Assembly: GCA_963805605.1 (NCBI GenBank)
Contig: CAWDUX010000002.1
Location: 1,178,001-1,242,000 of the forward strand
Direction: 5' to 3'
Source: Actinocatenispora sp963805605
GTDB taxonomy: Bacteria > Actinomycetota > Actinomycetes > Mycobacteriales > Micromonosporaceae
DNA length: 64,000 nt
Numbering within the stretch: the stretch's first letter is position 1; every line of letters begins with the position of its first letter. Below are positions 1 through 8,098 of this stretch, one piece after another. The notes below the pieces were generated by a model. It made no database searches, was not told the DNA's origin, and worked only from the letters and a program-made list of their open reading frames with translations. The translations under genes were made by a program, and so were the position numbers.

Positions 1-714
1 CCGTTGGCGGGCTGGTCGGATCCGGTCGGCCCGGGCGTGCCGCCACCTCCACCGCCACCGCGCGGTGCCCGACCGCCGAAGCGTCCCCGGGAGCGTTCGC
101 TGCTGGGTCGGGTCACCTTCCTGGTGCTGCTGTTGACCTTCGGTGGGCTGTTCGCCCTGACCGCCGCCGGGACAAGCCTTCCCACTTCGGTGTTCTTCGC
201 CGCCGGTCTGGCAGTGGTCGGTGTCGGGCTGGTGATCGGCGCCTGGCGTGGTCGGGCCCGCTGGCTGATCATCGTGGGATGCGTACTGGCGGTGGGGCTG
301 CCGGTCTCCTGGGTCAGCGAACGCGTCGACCCTGGCCCCTATCTCGACCGGCCAGCGCCGGCCATGCGCGAGCGGCAGTGGACGCCGTCCTCGGTGGACG
401 ATCTGCGGGGCCAGTACGACACCGATGTCGGCGACGCGGTACTGGATCTGTCCAGTGTGGACTTCACCGGAAGGGAGGAGAGTGTGTCGATCAATGCCGA
501 CATCGGTGACATCCGGGTGATCCTGCCGCCGACCGTGGACACCACGGTGCAGGTCGCCGATGGTGTCGGCAACACCGACATCTTCGGTACCCGCCACGAC
601 GGCCCGCACGACGTGCAGGCGGAGACGACCGATCTCGGATCCGACGGCAAGGGCGGCGGAAACCTCACCCTGCACCTGGCGTCCGGCATGGGCGATGTGG
701 AGGTGACCCGGTGA
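1..714 (+). CDS. Membrane protein with LiaF-like C-terminal domain (5'-partial)
   Basis: The frame is open from base 1, so the true start probably lies upstream; the TTG at 4 is only the first possible start in view. The visible 237 codons give a proline-rich stretch, then three hydrophobic segments (about residues 36-54, 60-78 and 84-100), then a soluble tail. The tail, with NADIGDIRVILPP and a repeated G-(V/I)-G-(D/N) pattern, resembles the 'cell wall-active antibiotics response' domain of LiaF-type proteins, which in actinomycetes often follows a PspC or DUF1707 segment. That points to envelope-stress sensing at the membrane, as inference only. The stop overlaps the GTG start of the next small membrane protein, so the two are probably co-translated. 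A PspC-type N-terminus, if present, would be outside the window. Confidence 0.7.
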   Translation, partial: PLAGWSDPVGPGVPPPPPPPRGARPPKRPRERSLLGRVTFLVLLLTFGGLFALTAAGTSLPTSVFFAAGLAVVGVGLVIGAWRGRARWLIIVGCVLAVGLPVSWVSERVDPGPYLDRPAPAMRERQWTPSSVDDLRGQYDTDVGDAVLDLSSVDFTGREESVSINADIGDIRVILPPTVDTTVQVADGVGNTDIFGTRHDGPHDVQAETTDLGSDGKGGGNLTLHLASGMGDVEVTR

Positions 715-962
715 GCGCGAACAAAAGTAGGGAGCGGCCGAAGGCGAGTATGCGGCCCCACCCGACCGATGTGGTGTCCCTGGTCTTCGGACTGGTCTTC
801 CTGGGCGTCGCCGGTCTGTGGCTGGTCTCACTGATGTCCGGTCTGACTCTGCCGCTGGCGTGGCTGTTCGCGGTCACGCTCATCGCGATCGGCGCGATCG
901 GCTTGTTCGCCGCGGTACGGCCGGGCCGCCGGGGCGGCGGTAGCAACCCGCCGTCGCAGTGA
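711..962 (+). CDS. Small membrane protein
   Basis: An 83-aa protein starting at a GTG whose bases overlap the upstream stop (GTGA), which suggests translational coupling. It has a basic N-terminus, two hydrophobic segments (about residues 20-40 and 46-68) separated by a short turn, and a short arginine/glycine-rich tail. That fits a two-pass membrane protein. I do not recognise the family. Its coupling to the LiaF-like protein suggests it works with it in the membrane. Confidence 0.65.
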   Translation: MSANKSRERPKASMRPHPTDVVSLVFGLVFLGVAGLWLVSLMSGLTLPLAWLFAVTLIAIGAIGLFAAVRPGRRGGGSNPPSQ

Positions 963-1040
963 CCCCTGTTTGGGTTACGGTGGCAGCAGCGTCGGCACTC
1001 GTCGGCAGACTCCCGGCACAGAGACGGAGCAGGTCCCACC

Positions 1041-2297
1041 ATGACCCAACTCGCGAGCCGTACGGTGCTTCCGCTTCGTTCCGGTCAGCTCGGCCCCCGG
1101 GCCGCCCGGGTCCTGCTGGGGGAGCTGGTCCGGCACCCCGGGCCCAAGACCGGGCTGCTGGTCGGTGTCACGGCCGGTTCCGCGGTGCTGGCCGGCGCGC
1201 TGGCCGAGCTACTTACCGGCGACACCCTCACCGTACTGCCGGACCCAGGTTCGGTGGACGCGCCCGCAGCGGTCCGTGACCAGGTGGCGGGCGAGGGCGA
1301 GTGGGTCGCCGAGCGGGTCCAGGTGGTGTCCTCGCTGCGCGACGTCAAGCCGTGCGACGTGGTGATCGTCGCCCAGCCGCTGTCCGGTGCGTCCGGCCCG
1401 GTGTCCGACGCGCTGGTGGAGCTGCGTGACCTGGTGGCCCCCGGTGGCGTACTGGTGGCCGCCGCTGCGGCCCGCCCGGGTTCGGCGGCCGATGTCGAGC
1501 TGCGTGACCTCGCCGAACGCCACGGCGTGGGCAGTGACCTGATCCTCCGGCACCGGCCGCCGCTGCGGGTGCACCGGCTTCGGTTCACTCCGGCCGAACC
1601 GGCGCTGGCGGACCGGCTCGCGGTGACCGACCGGCCAAGCAGTGTGCCGTTGACCTCCACCATGCACCTGGACTCCAACGGTGTGGTCGCCGCCGCGGCG
1701 TGCGCCGGGCTGGCGCTGCTGACCCGCAAGGTACGGCCGTCGTCGAAGCTGTGGCTGGTACCGGCTCTGGCCGCGCTGCCGGTCGCGGCGTTCTTCCGGG
1801 ACCCGCAGCGCGCTCGCCCGGACGATCCGACGGCGGTGGTCGCGGCCAGCGACGGCACCGTGCTGTCGGTGGAGCAGCTGCACGACGACAAGTTCGGGGT
1901 CGGCGACGGGCGGTGGCTACGGATCGCGGTGTTCCTGTCCGTACTGGACGTGCACGTCAACCGTTCGCCGGTGGCCGGCCGGGTGGTCGAGGTGTTCCGC
2001 GAGAACGGCGGTTTCGCCCCGGCGATGAAGGCGGCGGCGGAGCACAACGTGGCCGCGTACACGGTGCTGGAGAGTGAGCACGGACCGGTGGTGGTGGCGC
2101 AGCGCACCGGTATGGTGGCTCGGCGGATCGTGCACCGTACTCCGGTGGGTGCGCTGGTGGCCCGGGGAGAGCGGTTCGGGCTGATCCGGTTCGGTTCCCG
2201 TACCGACGTCTACCTGCCGGCCGATGCGGCCGAGGCCCTGGTGGCGCCGGGCGAGAAGGTGTCCGGTGGCGCGACGGTCATCGCCCGCTGGCGCTGA
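1041..2297 (+). CDS. psd: Phosphatidylserine decarboxylase with N-terminal Rossmann-like domain
   Basis: The C-terminal half (about residues 230-418) is a class-II/archaeal-type phosphatidylserine decarboxylase. It has FFRDPQR, the SDGTV strand, a VLDVHVNRSPVAG block and the self-cleavage motif IRFGSRTD, where Ser386 would become the pyruvoyl group. The enzyme converts phosphatidylserine to phosphatidylethanolamine at the membrane, and pssA, which makes the substrate, lies convergently next door. Residues 1 to about 170 form an extra domain whose alternating strands and helices (VVIVAQPL, APGGVLVAA) look like a SAM-methyltransferase fold, but I cannot point to an intact SAM-binding glycine motif. 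A hydrophobic segment near residues 215-250 could anchor the protein. The start is the ATG at 1041, with a GGAG-type ribosome site just upstream. Confidence 0.88.
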   Translation: MTQLASRTVLPLRSGQLGPRAARVLLGELVRHPGPKTGLLVGVTAGSAVLAGALAELLTGDTLTVLPDPGSVDAPAAVRDQVAGEGEWVAERVQVVSSLRDVKPCDVVIVAQPLSGASGPVSDALVELRDLVAPGGVLVAAAAARPGSAADVELRDLAERHGVGSDLILRHRPPLRVHRLRFTPAEPALADRLAVTDRPSSVPLTSTMHLDSNGVVAAAACAGLALLTRKVRPSSKLWLVPALAALPVAAFFRDPQRARPDDPTAVVAASDGTVLSVEQLHDDKFGVGDGRWLRIAVFLSVLDVHVNRSPVAGRVVEVFRENGGFAPAMKAAAEHNVAAYTVLESEHGPVVVAQRTGMVARRIVHRTPVGALVARGERFGLIRFGSRTDVYLPADAAEALVAPGEKVSGGATVIARWR

Positions 2298-2331
2298 GCG
2301 TCAGAGGCCGTAACGACCGACACACACGAGT

Positions 2332-2358
2332 GCGGCCCCGTCACAGGGACGGGGCCGC
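2332..2358. terminator. Bidirectional terminator between psd and pssA
   Basis: A perfect 11-bp inverted repeat, GCGGCCCCGTC (2332-2342) and GACGGGGCCGC (2348-2358), with a 5-nt loop lies 34 bp after the psd stop and 22 bp beyond the pssA stop. It sits exactly where two converging transcripts would end. There is no long T-run on either side, which is common for actinomycete terminators. Confidence 0.75.
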
Positions 2359-2380
2359 GGTCGTTGTACTGCTGTGCGGG

Positions 2381-3379
2381 TTAGGCGGTCACGGAGCTGC
2401 GGTGCTTGAGCCACAGCAGCGGCCCGCTGATCAGGTAGATACCGACCAACACCAGGAACGTCACCGTGGGGTCGAGCAGCGCACCGGCGATCGGCACGAT
2501 CAGCAGCCAGAGCGGCAGCCTGCGCAGCTGGGCCAGCTTGGCGTACGGGAACGTGGTGACCATGAGCAGGGCCAGTACGCCCACGCTGCCGACCAGCAGC
2601 ACGCCGTGGTGCGGGTGCAGCAGGCACGCCACGGCCAGCATGCCGGCCACGATGGTGGTGGGAATGCCGGCGAAGTAGTGGCCGTCCTTCGGCGAGACGT
2701 TGAACCGGGCGAGCCGGATCGCCGCGCAGATCGCGACGAGCGCGCAGATCGGTGCGATCACGGCGACGGGTGCGTCACCGGACAGCCAACGGAACACCAG
2801 GACCGGTGTGGCGATGCCGAACGAGCACATGTCGGCCATCGAGTCCATCTGGGCGCCGAACGGGCTGGATACGCCGAAGGCGCGGGCCAGGCCGCCGTCG
2901 AGCCCGTCGAAGGCCACGCAGCCGACCAGGCAGAGGGCGCCCCAGCGCAGTTCTCCGCCCATCGCGAGGAAGATCGCGGTGATGCCCAGCAGCAGGCTGG
3001 ACACGGTGCAGGCGTTGACGAGCACGAAGGCGGCCCGGCGCGGCCAGGTGTGCGGGCCGGGCAGCAACCGGTCGGCGGTCGCCGCGACGGCCGGTGCCGG
3101 TCCCGGCGGCTCGGCCGGCGCGTCCGTCGCGTCGGTTCCCGGGCCGGTCGGGTGTACCGGTGTGGGCGGCGCGATGGTGCCGACGGTGCGGTGCTGGCCG
3201 TCGCGTGGTGGCTCCGCGGGTAACCGGAGGCTCGCCGCGGTGTCTCCGAGGCGTTGTCCCACCAGCACCCGGCGGGCGAGCGAACCGCCGCGCCGACGAA
3301 GGTTACGGGTGATGATTCGGCGCCCCGCGGGCCGCGGACTGTCCGTCACGCGGCGGCGGCGCCATGGAGTTCTCGGCAC
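2381..3379 (-). CDS. pssA: CDP-diacylglycerol--serine O-phosphatidyltransferase
   Basis: A 332-aa membrane enzyme that would make phosphatidylserine from CDP-diacylglycerol and serine. The CDP-alcohol phosphatidyltransferase signature is complete: D158-G-L-D161, A-R at 165-166, then D179 and D183. Several hydrophobic helices follow the long, proline-rich, probably cytoplasmic N-terminus of about 105 residues. I chose the GTG at 3379, which has GAGGAG a few bases upstream. The product feeds the convergently transcribed psd, so together they give a phosphatidylethanolamine pathway. The 173-bp gap upstream, after the Nudix gene, contains a TTGACA on the minus strand (3515-3520) but no convincing -10 box. 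The long N-terminal extension is unusual compared with short bacterial PssA proteins. Confidence 0.9.
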   Translation of the reverse strand: MPRTPWRRRRVTDSPRPAGRRIITRNLRRRGGSLARRVLVGQRLGDTAASLRLPAEPPRDGQHRTVGTIAPPTPVHPTGPGTDATDAPAEPPGPAPAVAATADRLLPGPHTWPRRAAFVLVNACTVSSLLLGITAIFLAMGGELRWGALCLVGCVAFDGLDGGLARAFGVSSPFGAQMDSMADMCSFGIATPVLVFRWLSGDAPVAVIAPICALVAICAAIRLARFNVSPKDGHYFAGIPTTIVAGMLAVACLLHPHHGVLLVGSVGVLALLMVTTFPYAKLAQLRRLPLWLLIVPIAGALLDPTVTFLVLVGIYLISGPLLWLKHRSSVTA

Positions 3380-3552
3380 GAAGTCTCCTCTTCGCCGGAT
3401 CGGCTGGTCCCGCCTGTCGGCGGCCGTCCGGCGCGTGTCCTACACCATGGCATACGAGTACCGGCCTTGGCGATGCGAGCGAACGGTTACTGTAGCTGGT
3501 TTCATGTCAAACCACCACATAATCTACCTAAAACACACTGCGCAAGTTACAC

Positions 3553-4500
3553 TCAGTGACGCTCAGCAGCTGTCCGTAACGCCCAGTTCACGACCTCGGT
3601 GACCGGAAGGTCGGCCAACTGCTGCGGACTGAACCACGCGACGGCGTCGGTAGATCCACCCGCATCCATTACGCACGGTATACCAGGTTCCGACACGGCC
3701 ACCCGATACAGTACGCACACCGTGTGCCAGTCGAGCGGGTAGCCCTCCGGTCCGACCAGAGCAGGCTGGTGCCGGTGTGTCGCACCCAGCAGTTCCACCA
3801 CCTCGCCGGCCTGACCGGACTCCTCGGTCAGCTCCCGCAGTACCGCCTCGGCCGGCAGCTCACCATGGTCGGTGCCGCCGCCGGGCAGATGCCAACACCC
3901 GGCACCCGGATAGCCCGGCGAGTTACGGGTCAACAGCACCCGGTCGGACGGATCGGTGACGTACGCGTATGCGGCGAAACGCTGCTCGCGTTCCTTCCGC
4001 CCCGTCCGCGCCGCCGGTGGACTCTCTCCCGCCGGCAGATCCGTACGGGCCAGGGCCGGTGCCGTCGGCAACCCCAGCGCCGCCGCCACGAACGGCATCA
4101 GCGCCAGCCCGGCCAACTCCTCCGGCGTCACCCAGCGGGCCAGATCGGTGGTACCGGCCGGTTCTGCGCGCAACTGGCCACCGAGCAGCCGCAGGTCGTA
4201 CAGCAGGCGGTCGGTGTGCAGCCGCTGACCGCGCGCCGGCAGATCCAGTACGTCGGCGGTGACTGTACGCAGCGCGGCGACCTCGACCTCCAGCCCCGTC
4301 TCCTCCGCGGTCTCGCGTACCGCTGCTGTGGCCGGGTCCTCGCCCTGCTCGACCCCGCCGCCGGGCAGGTACCAGGTGCCCGGCACGTCGGAACGGTCCG
4401 AGGATCGGGTCAACAGCATCCGACCGGCGTCGTCGGTCAGTACCCCGTACGCGCCGATCCGCCGGGTGGGTTCGCCGGTGCCTCCGGTACTGGTCGTCAT
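3553..4500 (-). CDS. Tandem Nudix-domain hydrolase
   Basis: A 315-aa protein with two Nudix domains in one chain. Box 1 is GGGVEQGEDPATAAVRETAEETG (written here only as a motif span, about residues 45-67) and box 2 begins GGGTDHGELPAEAVLREL. Both keep the RE..EE..G core needed for metal-dependent hydrolysis of nucleoside diphosphate derivatives. The substrate cannot be told from the sequence. I prefer the ATG at 4500 (MTTSTGG) over the upstream in-frame ATG at 4569, because the residues before it look like untranslated leader. It lies 82 bp downstream of guaA on the same strand and may share its transcript. Confidence 0.8.
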   Translation of the reverse strand: MTTSTGGTGEPTRRIGAYGVLTDDAGRMLLTRSSDRSDVPGTWYLPGGGVEQGEDPATAAVRETAEETGLEVEVAALRTVTADVLDLPARGQRLHTDRLLYDLRLLGGQLRAEPAGTTDLARWVTPEELAGLALMPFVAAALGLPTAPALARTDLPAGESPPAARTGRKEREQRFAAYAYVTDPSDRVLLTRNSPGYPGAGCWHLPGGGTDHGELPAEAVLRELTEESGQAGEVVELLGATHRHQPALVGPEGYPLDWHTVCVLYRVAVSEPGIPCVMDAGGSTDAVAWFSPQQLADLPVTEVVNWALRTAAERH

Positions 4501-4582
4501 GCCGTCATTGTCGACCCGGGGCGCCAGCGCGTCGCGCCCACACTGCCGGCGGAGCCGGCTCACACCCACCCCGCCGGCGGCG

Positions 4583-6130
4583 TCACTCCCACTCGATGGT
4601 GCCCGGCGGCTTGCTGGTGATGTCCACGACCACCCGGTTGACCTCGGGTACCTCGTTGGTGATGCGGGTGGAGATGCGTTCCAGCACCTCGTAGGGCAGC
4701 CGTGCCCAGTCGGCGGTCATGGCGTCCTCACTGGTCACCGGGCGCAGCACGATCGGGTGGCCGTAGGTTCGGCCGTCGCCCTGCACCCCGACCGAACGCA
4801 CGTCGGCCAGCAGTACGACCGGGAACTGCCAGATCGCCGCGTCCAGGCCGGCCGCGGCCAGTTCCTCCCGGGCCACCAGGTCGGCGGCGCGCAGGATGTC
4901 CAACCGCTCGGCGGTGACCGCGCCGATGATCCGGATACCCAGGCCGGGGCCCGGGAACGGGTGGCGTTCCACGATCTCGGCGGGCAGGCCGAGCTGGCGG
5001 CCGATCTCGCGTACCTCGTCCTTGAACAATGCCCGCAGCGGCTCGACCAGGGTGAACGCCAGATCTTCGGGCAGGCCGCCGACATTGTGGTGGGACTTGA
5101 TGTTCGCGGTGCCGGTGCCGCCGCCGGACTCGACCACATCCGGGTAGAGGGTGCCCTGCACCAGGAACTCGATGTCCTCGACCGTCGCCACCTCGCGGGC
5201 CGCCGACTCGAACACCCGGATGAACTCACGTCCGATGATCTTGCGCTTCTGTTCCGGGTCGGTCACGTCGGCCAGCGCGGTCAGGAACCGCTCGGCCGCG
5301 TCGACCACCTTCAGCTTGATCCCGGTGGCCGCCACGTAGTCGCGTTCGACCTGCTCGGCCTCACCGGCGCGCAGCAGGCCGTGATCGACGAACACGCAGG
5401 TCAGCTGGTCCCCGACGGCCTTGTGTACGAGTGCCGCGGCGACCGCGGAGTCGACTCCGCCGGACAGCCCGCACAGCACCGCGCCGTCACCGACCTTCGC
5501 CCGGATCGCGGCCACCGCATCGTCGATCACGCTGCCGGTGGTCCAGTTCGGCCGAAGGCCCGCCACCTCGAACAGGAACCGGCGCAGCACGTCCTGACCG
5601 TGCGGGGTGTGCGCCACCTCCGGGTGGAACTGGACGCCGGCCAGACACCGGGCGGTGTCCTCGAACGCGGCGACCGGGGCGCCGACCGAGCGGGCGGTGA
5701 CCGTGAAGCCCTCCGGCGCCTGCGCCACCGCGTCGTTGTGGCTCATCCACACCGGCTGCTCGGCCGGCAGGTCGGCGAGCAGTACGCCCGGTTCGGTGAC
5801 GGTCAGCGGCGAGCCGCCGAACTCCCGCCGTCCGGTGTGCGCCACCGTGCCGCCGAGTGCGACCGCCATCGCCTGGAAGCCGTAACAGATGCCGAACACC
5901 GGTACGCCGGCCTCGAACAGGGCCGGATCGACCCGGGGCGCGCCGTCGGCGTACACGCTGGACGGGCCACCCGACAGGATGATCGCCGCCGGGTCGCGGG
6001 CCAGCATCTGCTCCACCGGCATCGAATGCGGCACGATCTCGGAGTAGACGTCGGCCTCCCGCACCCGGCGGGCGATGAGCTGCGCGTACTGGGCCCCGAA
6101 GTCCACCACGAGGACGGGCTGCGTCGTCAT
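4583..6130 (-). CDS. guaA: GMP synthase (glutamine-hydrolysing)
   Basis: A 515-aa two-domain enzyme that turns XMP into GMP using glutamine and ATP, the last step of guanine nucleotide synthesis. The N-terminal class-I glutamine amidotransferase domain has nucleophile Cys82 in GICYG and the downstream QFHPE histidine/glutamate pair. The ATP pyrophosphatase domain has the PP-loop GLSGGVDSA. The C-terminal dimerisation domain carries FPGPGLGIRI. The usual length for the family is about 515-525 residues, which supports the ATG at 6130 over the longer open frame from 6208. Confidence 0.97.
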   Translation of the reverse strand: MTTQPVLVVDFGAQYAQLIARRVREADVYSEIVPHSMPVEQMLARDPAAIILSGGPSSVYADGAPRVDPALFEAGVPVFGICYGFQAMAVALGGTVAHTGRREFGGSPLTVTEPGVLLADLPAEQPVWMSHNDAVAQAPEGFTVTARSVGAPVAAFEDTARCLAGVQFHPEVAHTPHGQDVLRRFLFEVAGLRPNWTTGSVIDDAVAAIRAKVGDGAVLCGLSGGVDSAVAAALVHKAVGDQLTCVFVDHGLLRAGEAEQVERDYVAATGIKLKVVDAAERFLTALADVTDPEQKRKIIGREFIRVFESAAREVATVEDIEFLVQGTLYPDVVESGGGTGTANIKSHHNVGGLPEDLAFTLVEPLRALFKDEVREIGRQLGLPAEIVERHPFPGPGLGIRIIGAVTAERLDILRAADLVAREELAAAGLDAAIWQFPVVLLADVRSVGVQGDGRTYGHPIVLRPVTSEDAMTADWARLPYEVLERISTRITNEVPEVNRVVVDITSKPPGTIEWE

Positions 6131-6254
6131 ACTCCGAGCGTAGTCAGCCCATCGCCGGCCCCGGCCAGGGGCCTCGCGGAACCGCCGGTCACGGCCCTGC
6201 CGGGGCACCGGCCGCGGTCGGGTCCGGAACCGTCGGTCACGACCCTGCCCGTCA

Positions 6255-6857
6255 TCACCCGATCGAGGTCTCCACCGGGTGGTCCAGCGGTACCTGGTCC
6301 AGGTGGGTGGCCGAGGCCGGTACGGCCCGCAGCCGGATCCGCCAGTCGGTCGCGGTGTGCGGACCCGTGGCGGTCAGCTGGACCCGCAGCATGGTGGCCG
6401 ACGCCCAGCCGTCGTGTCCGCCGTACGGTGTGTCGTGGGCCCGCCAGAACGGCCGGATCACCTGCGTCCAGCTGCCCTTGTGCACCGGGTCGGGTCGCAT
6501 CACGTCGTCGAGCTGCATCGACCAGCCCAGCGGGGCGATCGCGGTGTCGGGCTGCACCGGCAGTGCCGCGGCCTGCCGTACCAGGGCCAGGCAGGTGGCA
6601 TCGCGGTGACACGGCACCTCCAGGGCCCTGAGCCCTCTGGTGTTGTTCGCGGTGGAGAGCGAATGCACCCAGTTGGTGAGGAAGTCGTTGGCCTGCTGCG
6701 CGGTGCCGGCATGGTCGCCGCCGGCACCGAACGGCGGCGGGCTCGGCACCACGAACGGTGGCGCGGTCACGGGTGCGGCCGCCGCGCAACCGGTCAGCGC
6801 CAGTACCGTGCCGGCCAGCGCCGCGCCGAGGGCGGGCCGTACCCGCCGAACAGCCAT
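6255..6857 (-). CDS. Putative lipoprotein
   Basis: A 200-aa protein with a typical lipoprotein signal: a basic start (AVRRVRP), a hydrophobic core and the lipobox LTGC, so Cys at about position 23 should be lipidated and the protein anchored outside the membrane. The rest is soluble, with two further cysteines (PCHRDATC) that could pair. I do not recognise the domain; it has the look of small actinobacterial surface lipoproteins of unknown role. The ATG at 6857 puts the signal peptide right at the start; the upstream in-frame ATG at 6899 would add a non-signal leader. Confidence 0.7.
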   Translation of the reverse strand: MAVRRVRPALGAALAGTVLALTGCAAAAPVTAPPFVVPSPPPFGAGGDHAGTAQQANDFLTNWVHSLSTANNTRGLRALEVPCHRDATCLALVRQAAALPVQPDTAIAPLGWSMQLDDVMRPDPVHKGSWTQVIRPFWRAHDTPYGGHDGWASATMLRVQLTATGPHTATDWRIRLRAVPASATHLDQVPLDHPVETSIG

Positions 6858-6984
6858 GGGCGCAGGGTAATCCCGGGCGCAGGGCAGAACACCGGACACA
6901 ATCGTACCGATACCGGGTCGTGATTGCGGCCCGCGGTTGGCCGTTCCGGTTGCCGGCGGGCAGCCGGCGCGGTGGACTCATGCC

Positions 6985-7878
6985 ATGGGCGACATCCTGG
7001 TGGGCACCGCATCCTGGACGGACCGGACACTGCTGGAATCGGGCTGGTACCTGAAATCGGCGGACAACGCGGCGGCCCGGCTCGGCTACTACGCGACCCA
7101 GTTCCCGCTGGTGGAGGTGGACGCCACCTACTACACGCCGCTGGCGGAGCGGACCTGCCAGCTGTGGGTGGAGCGCAGCCCCGCCGACTTCACCTTCAAC
7201 ATCAAGGCGTTCAGCCTGCTCACCGGCCATCCTACCCGGGTCAACGCGATCTACTCCGACCTGCGGCCGGAGACCGACAAGCGCAACGTGTACCAGTCCG
7301 ACCTGCCCGCGCAGACGGTGGAGGACTGCTGGGACCGGTTCTTCTCGGCGCTGGACCCGCTGGTCGACGCGGGCCGGTTGGGCGCTGTGCTGTTCCAGTT
7401 CCCGCCGTGGTTCACCATCCGGCGCGACAACAAGCAGTACATCCTGGAATGCCTGCACCGGTGCGCGCCGCTGCCGCTGATGGTCGAGCTGCGGCACGGC
7501 AGCTGGTTCGCCGGCGACAATGCCACCGAAACCCTGGACCTGCTGCGCCAGCACGACATCCCGTACGTGGCGGTGGACATGCCGCAGGGCCACAAGTCGT
7601 CCGTACCGCCAGTGCTGGAGGCGACCGCCGGGCTGGCCGCCGTACGCTTCCACGGCCACAGCGAACAGTGGACCAGCAAGGACATCCACCAGAAGTTCGG
7701 CTACGACTACTCCGACCAGGAGCTGGGCGAGTGGGCGCCGAAACTCGCCGCACTCGCCGGGCGGGCCGAGCACACCCACGTACTGCTCAACAACTGCTAC
7801 CGCGACAACGCCCAGCGCAACGCCGCGACCCTGATGTCCCTGCTCGGCGACGAACACGCCGACGTCGTCGCGCCGTGA
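6985..7878 (+). CDS. DUF72 (YecE-like) family protein
   Basis: A 297-aa TIM-barrel-type protein of the DUF72 family. Typical features are the opening ILVGTASWTD, FPLVEVDATYY, the FTFNIKAFSLLTGH strand, LGAVLFQFPPWF, MVELRHGSWF, and a C-terminal HTHVLLNNCYRDNAQRNA. The biochemical role of the family is not established; a nuclease or metal-dependent role has been suggested on fold grounds. I chose the ATG at 6985 because the conserved family start (MGDILVGTASW) begins there. It is divergent from the lipoprotein gene and is followed 26 bp later by the first dispersed hairpin element. Confidence 0.85.
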   Translation: MGDILVGTASWTDRTLLESGWYLKSADNAAARLGYYATQFPLVEVDATYYTPLAERTCQLWVERSPADFTFNIKAFSLLTGHPTRVNAIYSDLRPETDKRNVYQSDLPAQTVEDCWDRFFSALDPLVDAGRLGAVLFQFPPWFTIRRDNKQYILECLHRCAPLPLMVELRHGSWFAGDNATETLDLLRQHDIPYVAVDMPQGHKSSVPPVLEATAGLAAVRFHGHSEQWTSKDIHQKFGYDYSDQELGEWAPKLAALAGRAEHTHVLLNNCYRDNAQRNAATLMSLLGDEHADVVAP

Positions 7879-7903
7879 CCCACGGCCTACTACGCCAGCG
7901 TGG

Positions 7904-7963
7904 GCATTTTCCCCGAAAGTCCGATTCCACAATCGTAACAAACCGCTTTTTCAGGGAAAATGC
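7904..7963. repeat. Dispersed hairpin element, copy 1
   Basis: Ends are inverted repeats: GCATTTTCCCC (7904-7914) and GGGAAAATGC (7954-7963). The interior begins GAAAGTCCGATT, as in copy 2. It starts 25 bp after the DUF72 stop and is much more AT-rich than its surroundings. It could act as a transcript-end structure or be a small non-autonomous mobile repeat. Confidence 0.75.
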
Positions 7964-8098
7964 GCAGTGGTGGTGGGGGCGGGACGCATCGGTGGCGGAT
8001 AGCCGGCGTGGCCGATGAGCGGCGTGGCCGAAAGGCGGCCCCGCCGGGCTGACCACGCCGGCGAGCGGCCCGCCGACCGTTCGGCCTGTTCTACTCGG

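Noticed and set aside
4259..6631. A 790-codon plus-strand open frame opposite guaA and the Nudix gene
   Set aside because: It is the antisense shadow of well-recognised genes in very GC-rich DNA; its protein is Arg/Gly/His-rich without family motifs.
6127..7941. A 604-codon minus-strand open frame across the DUF72 and lipoprotein genes
   Set aside because: It is antisense to the DUF72 gene and covers the lipoprotein in the wrong frame; composition is typical of GC-driven shadows.
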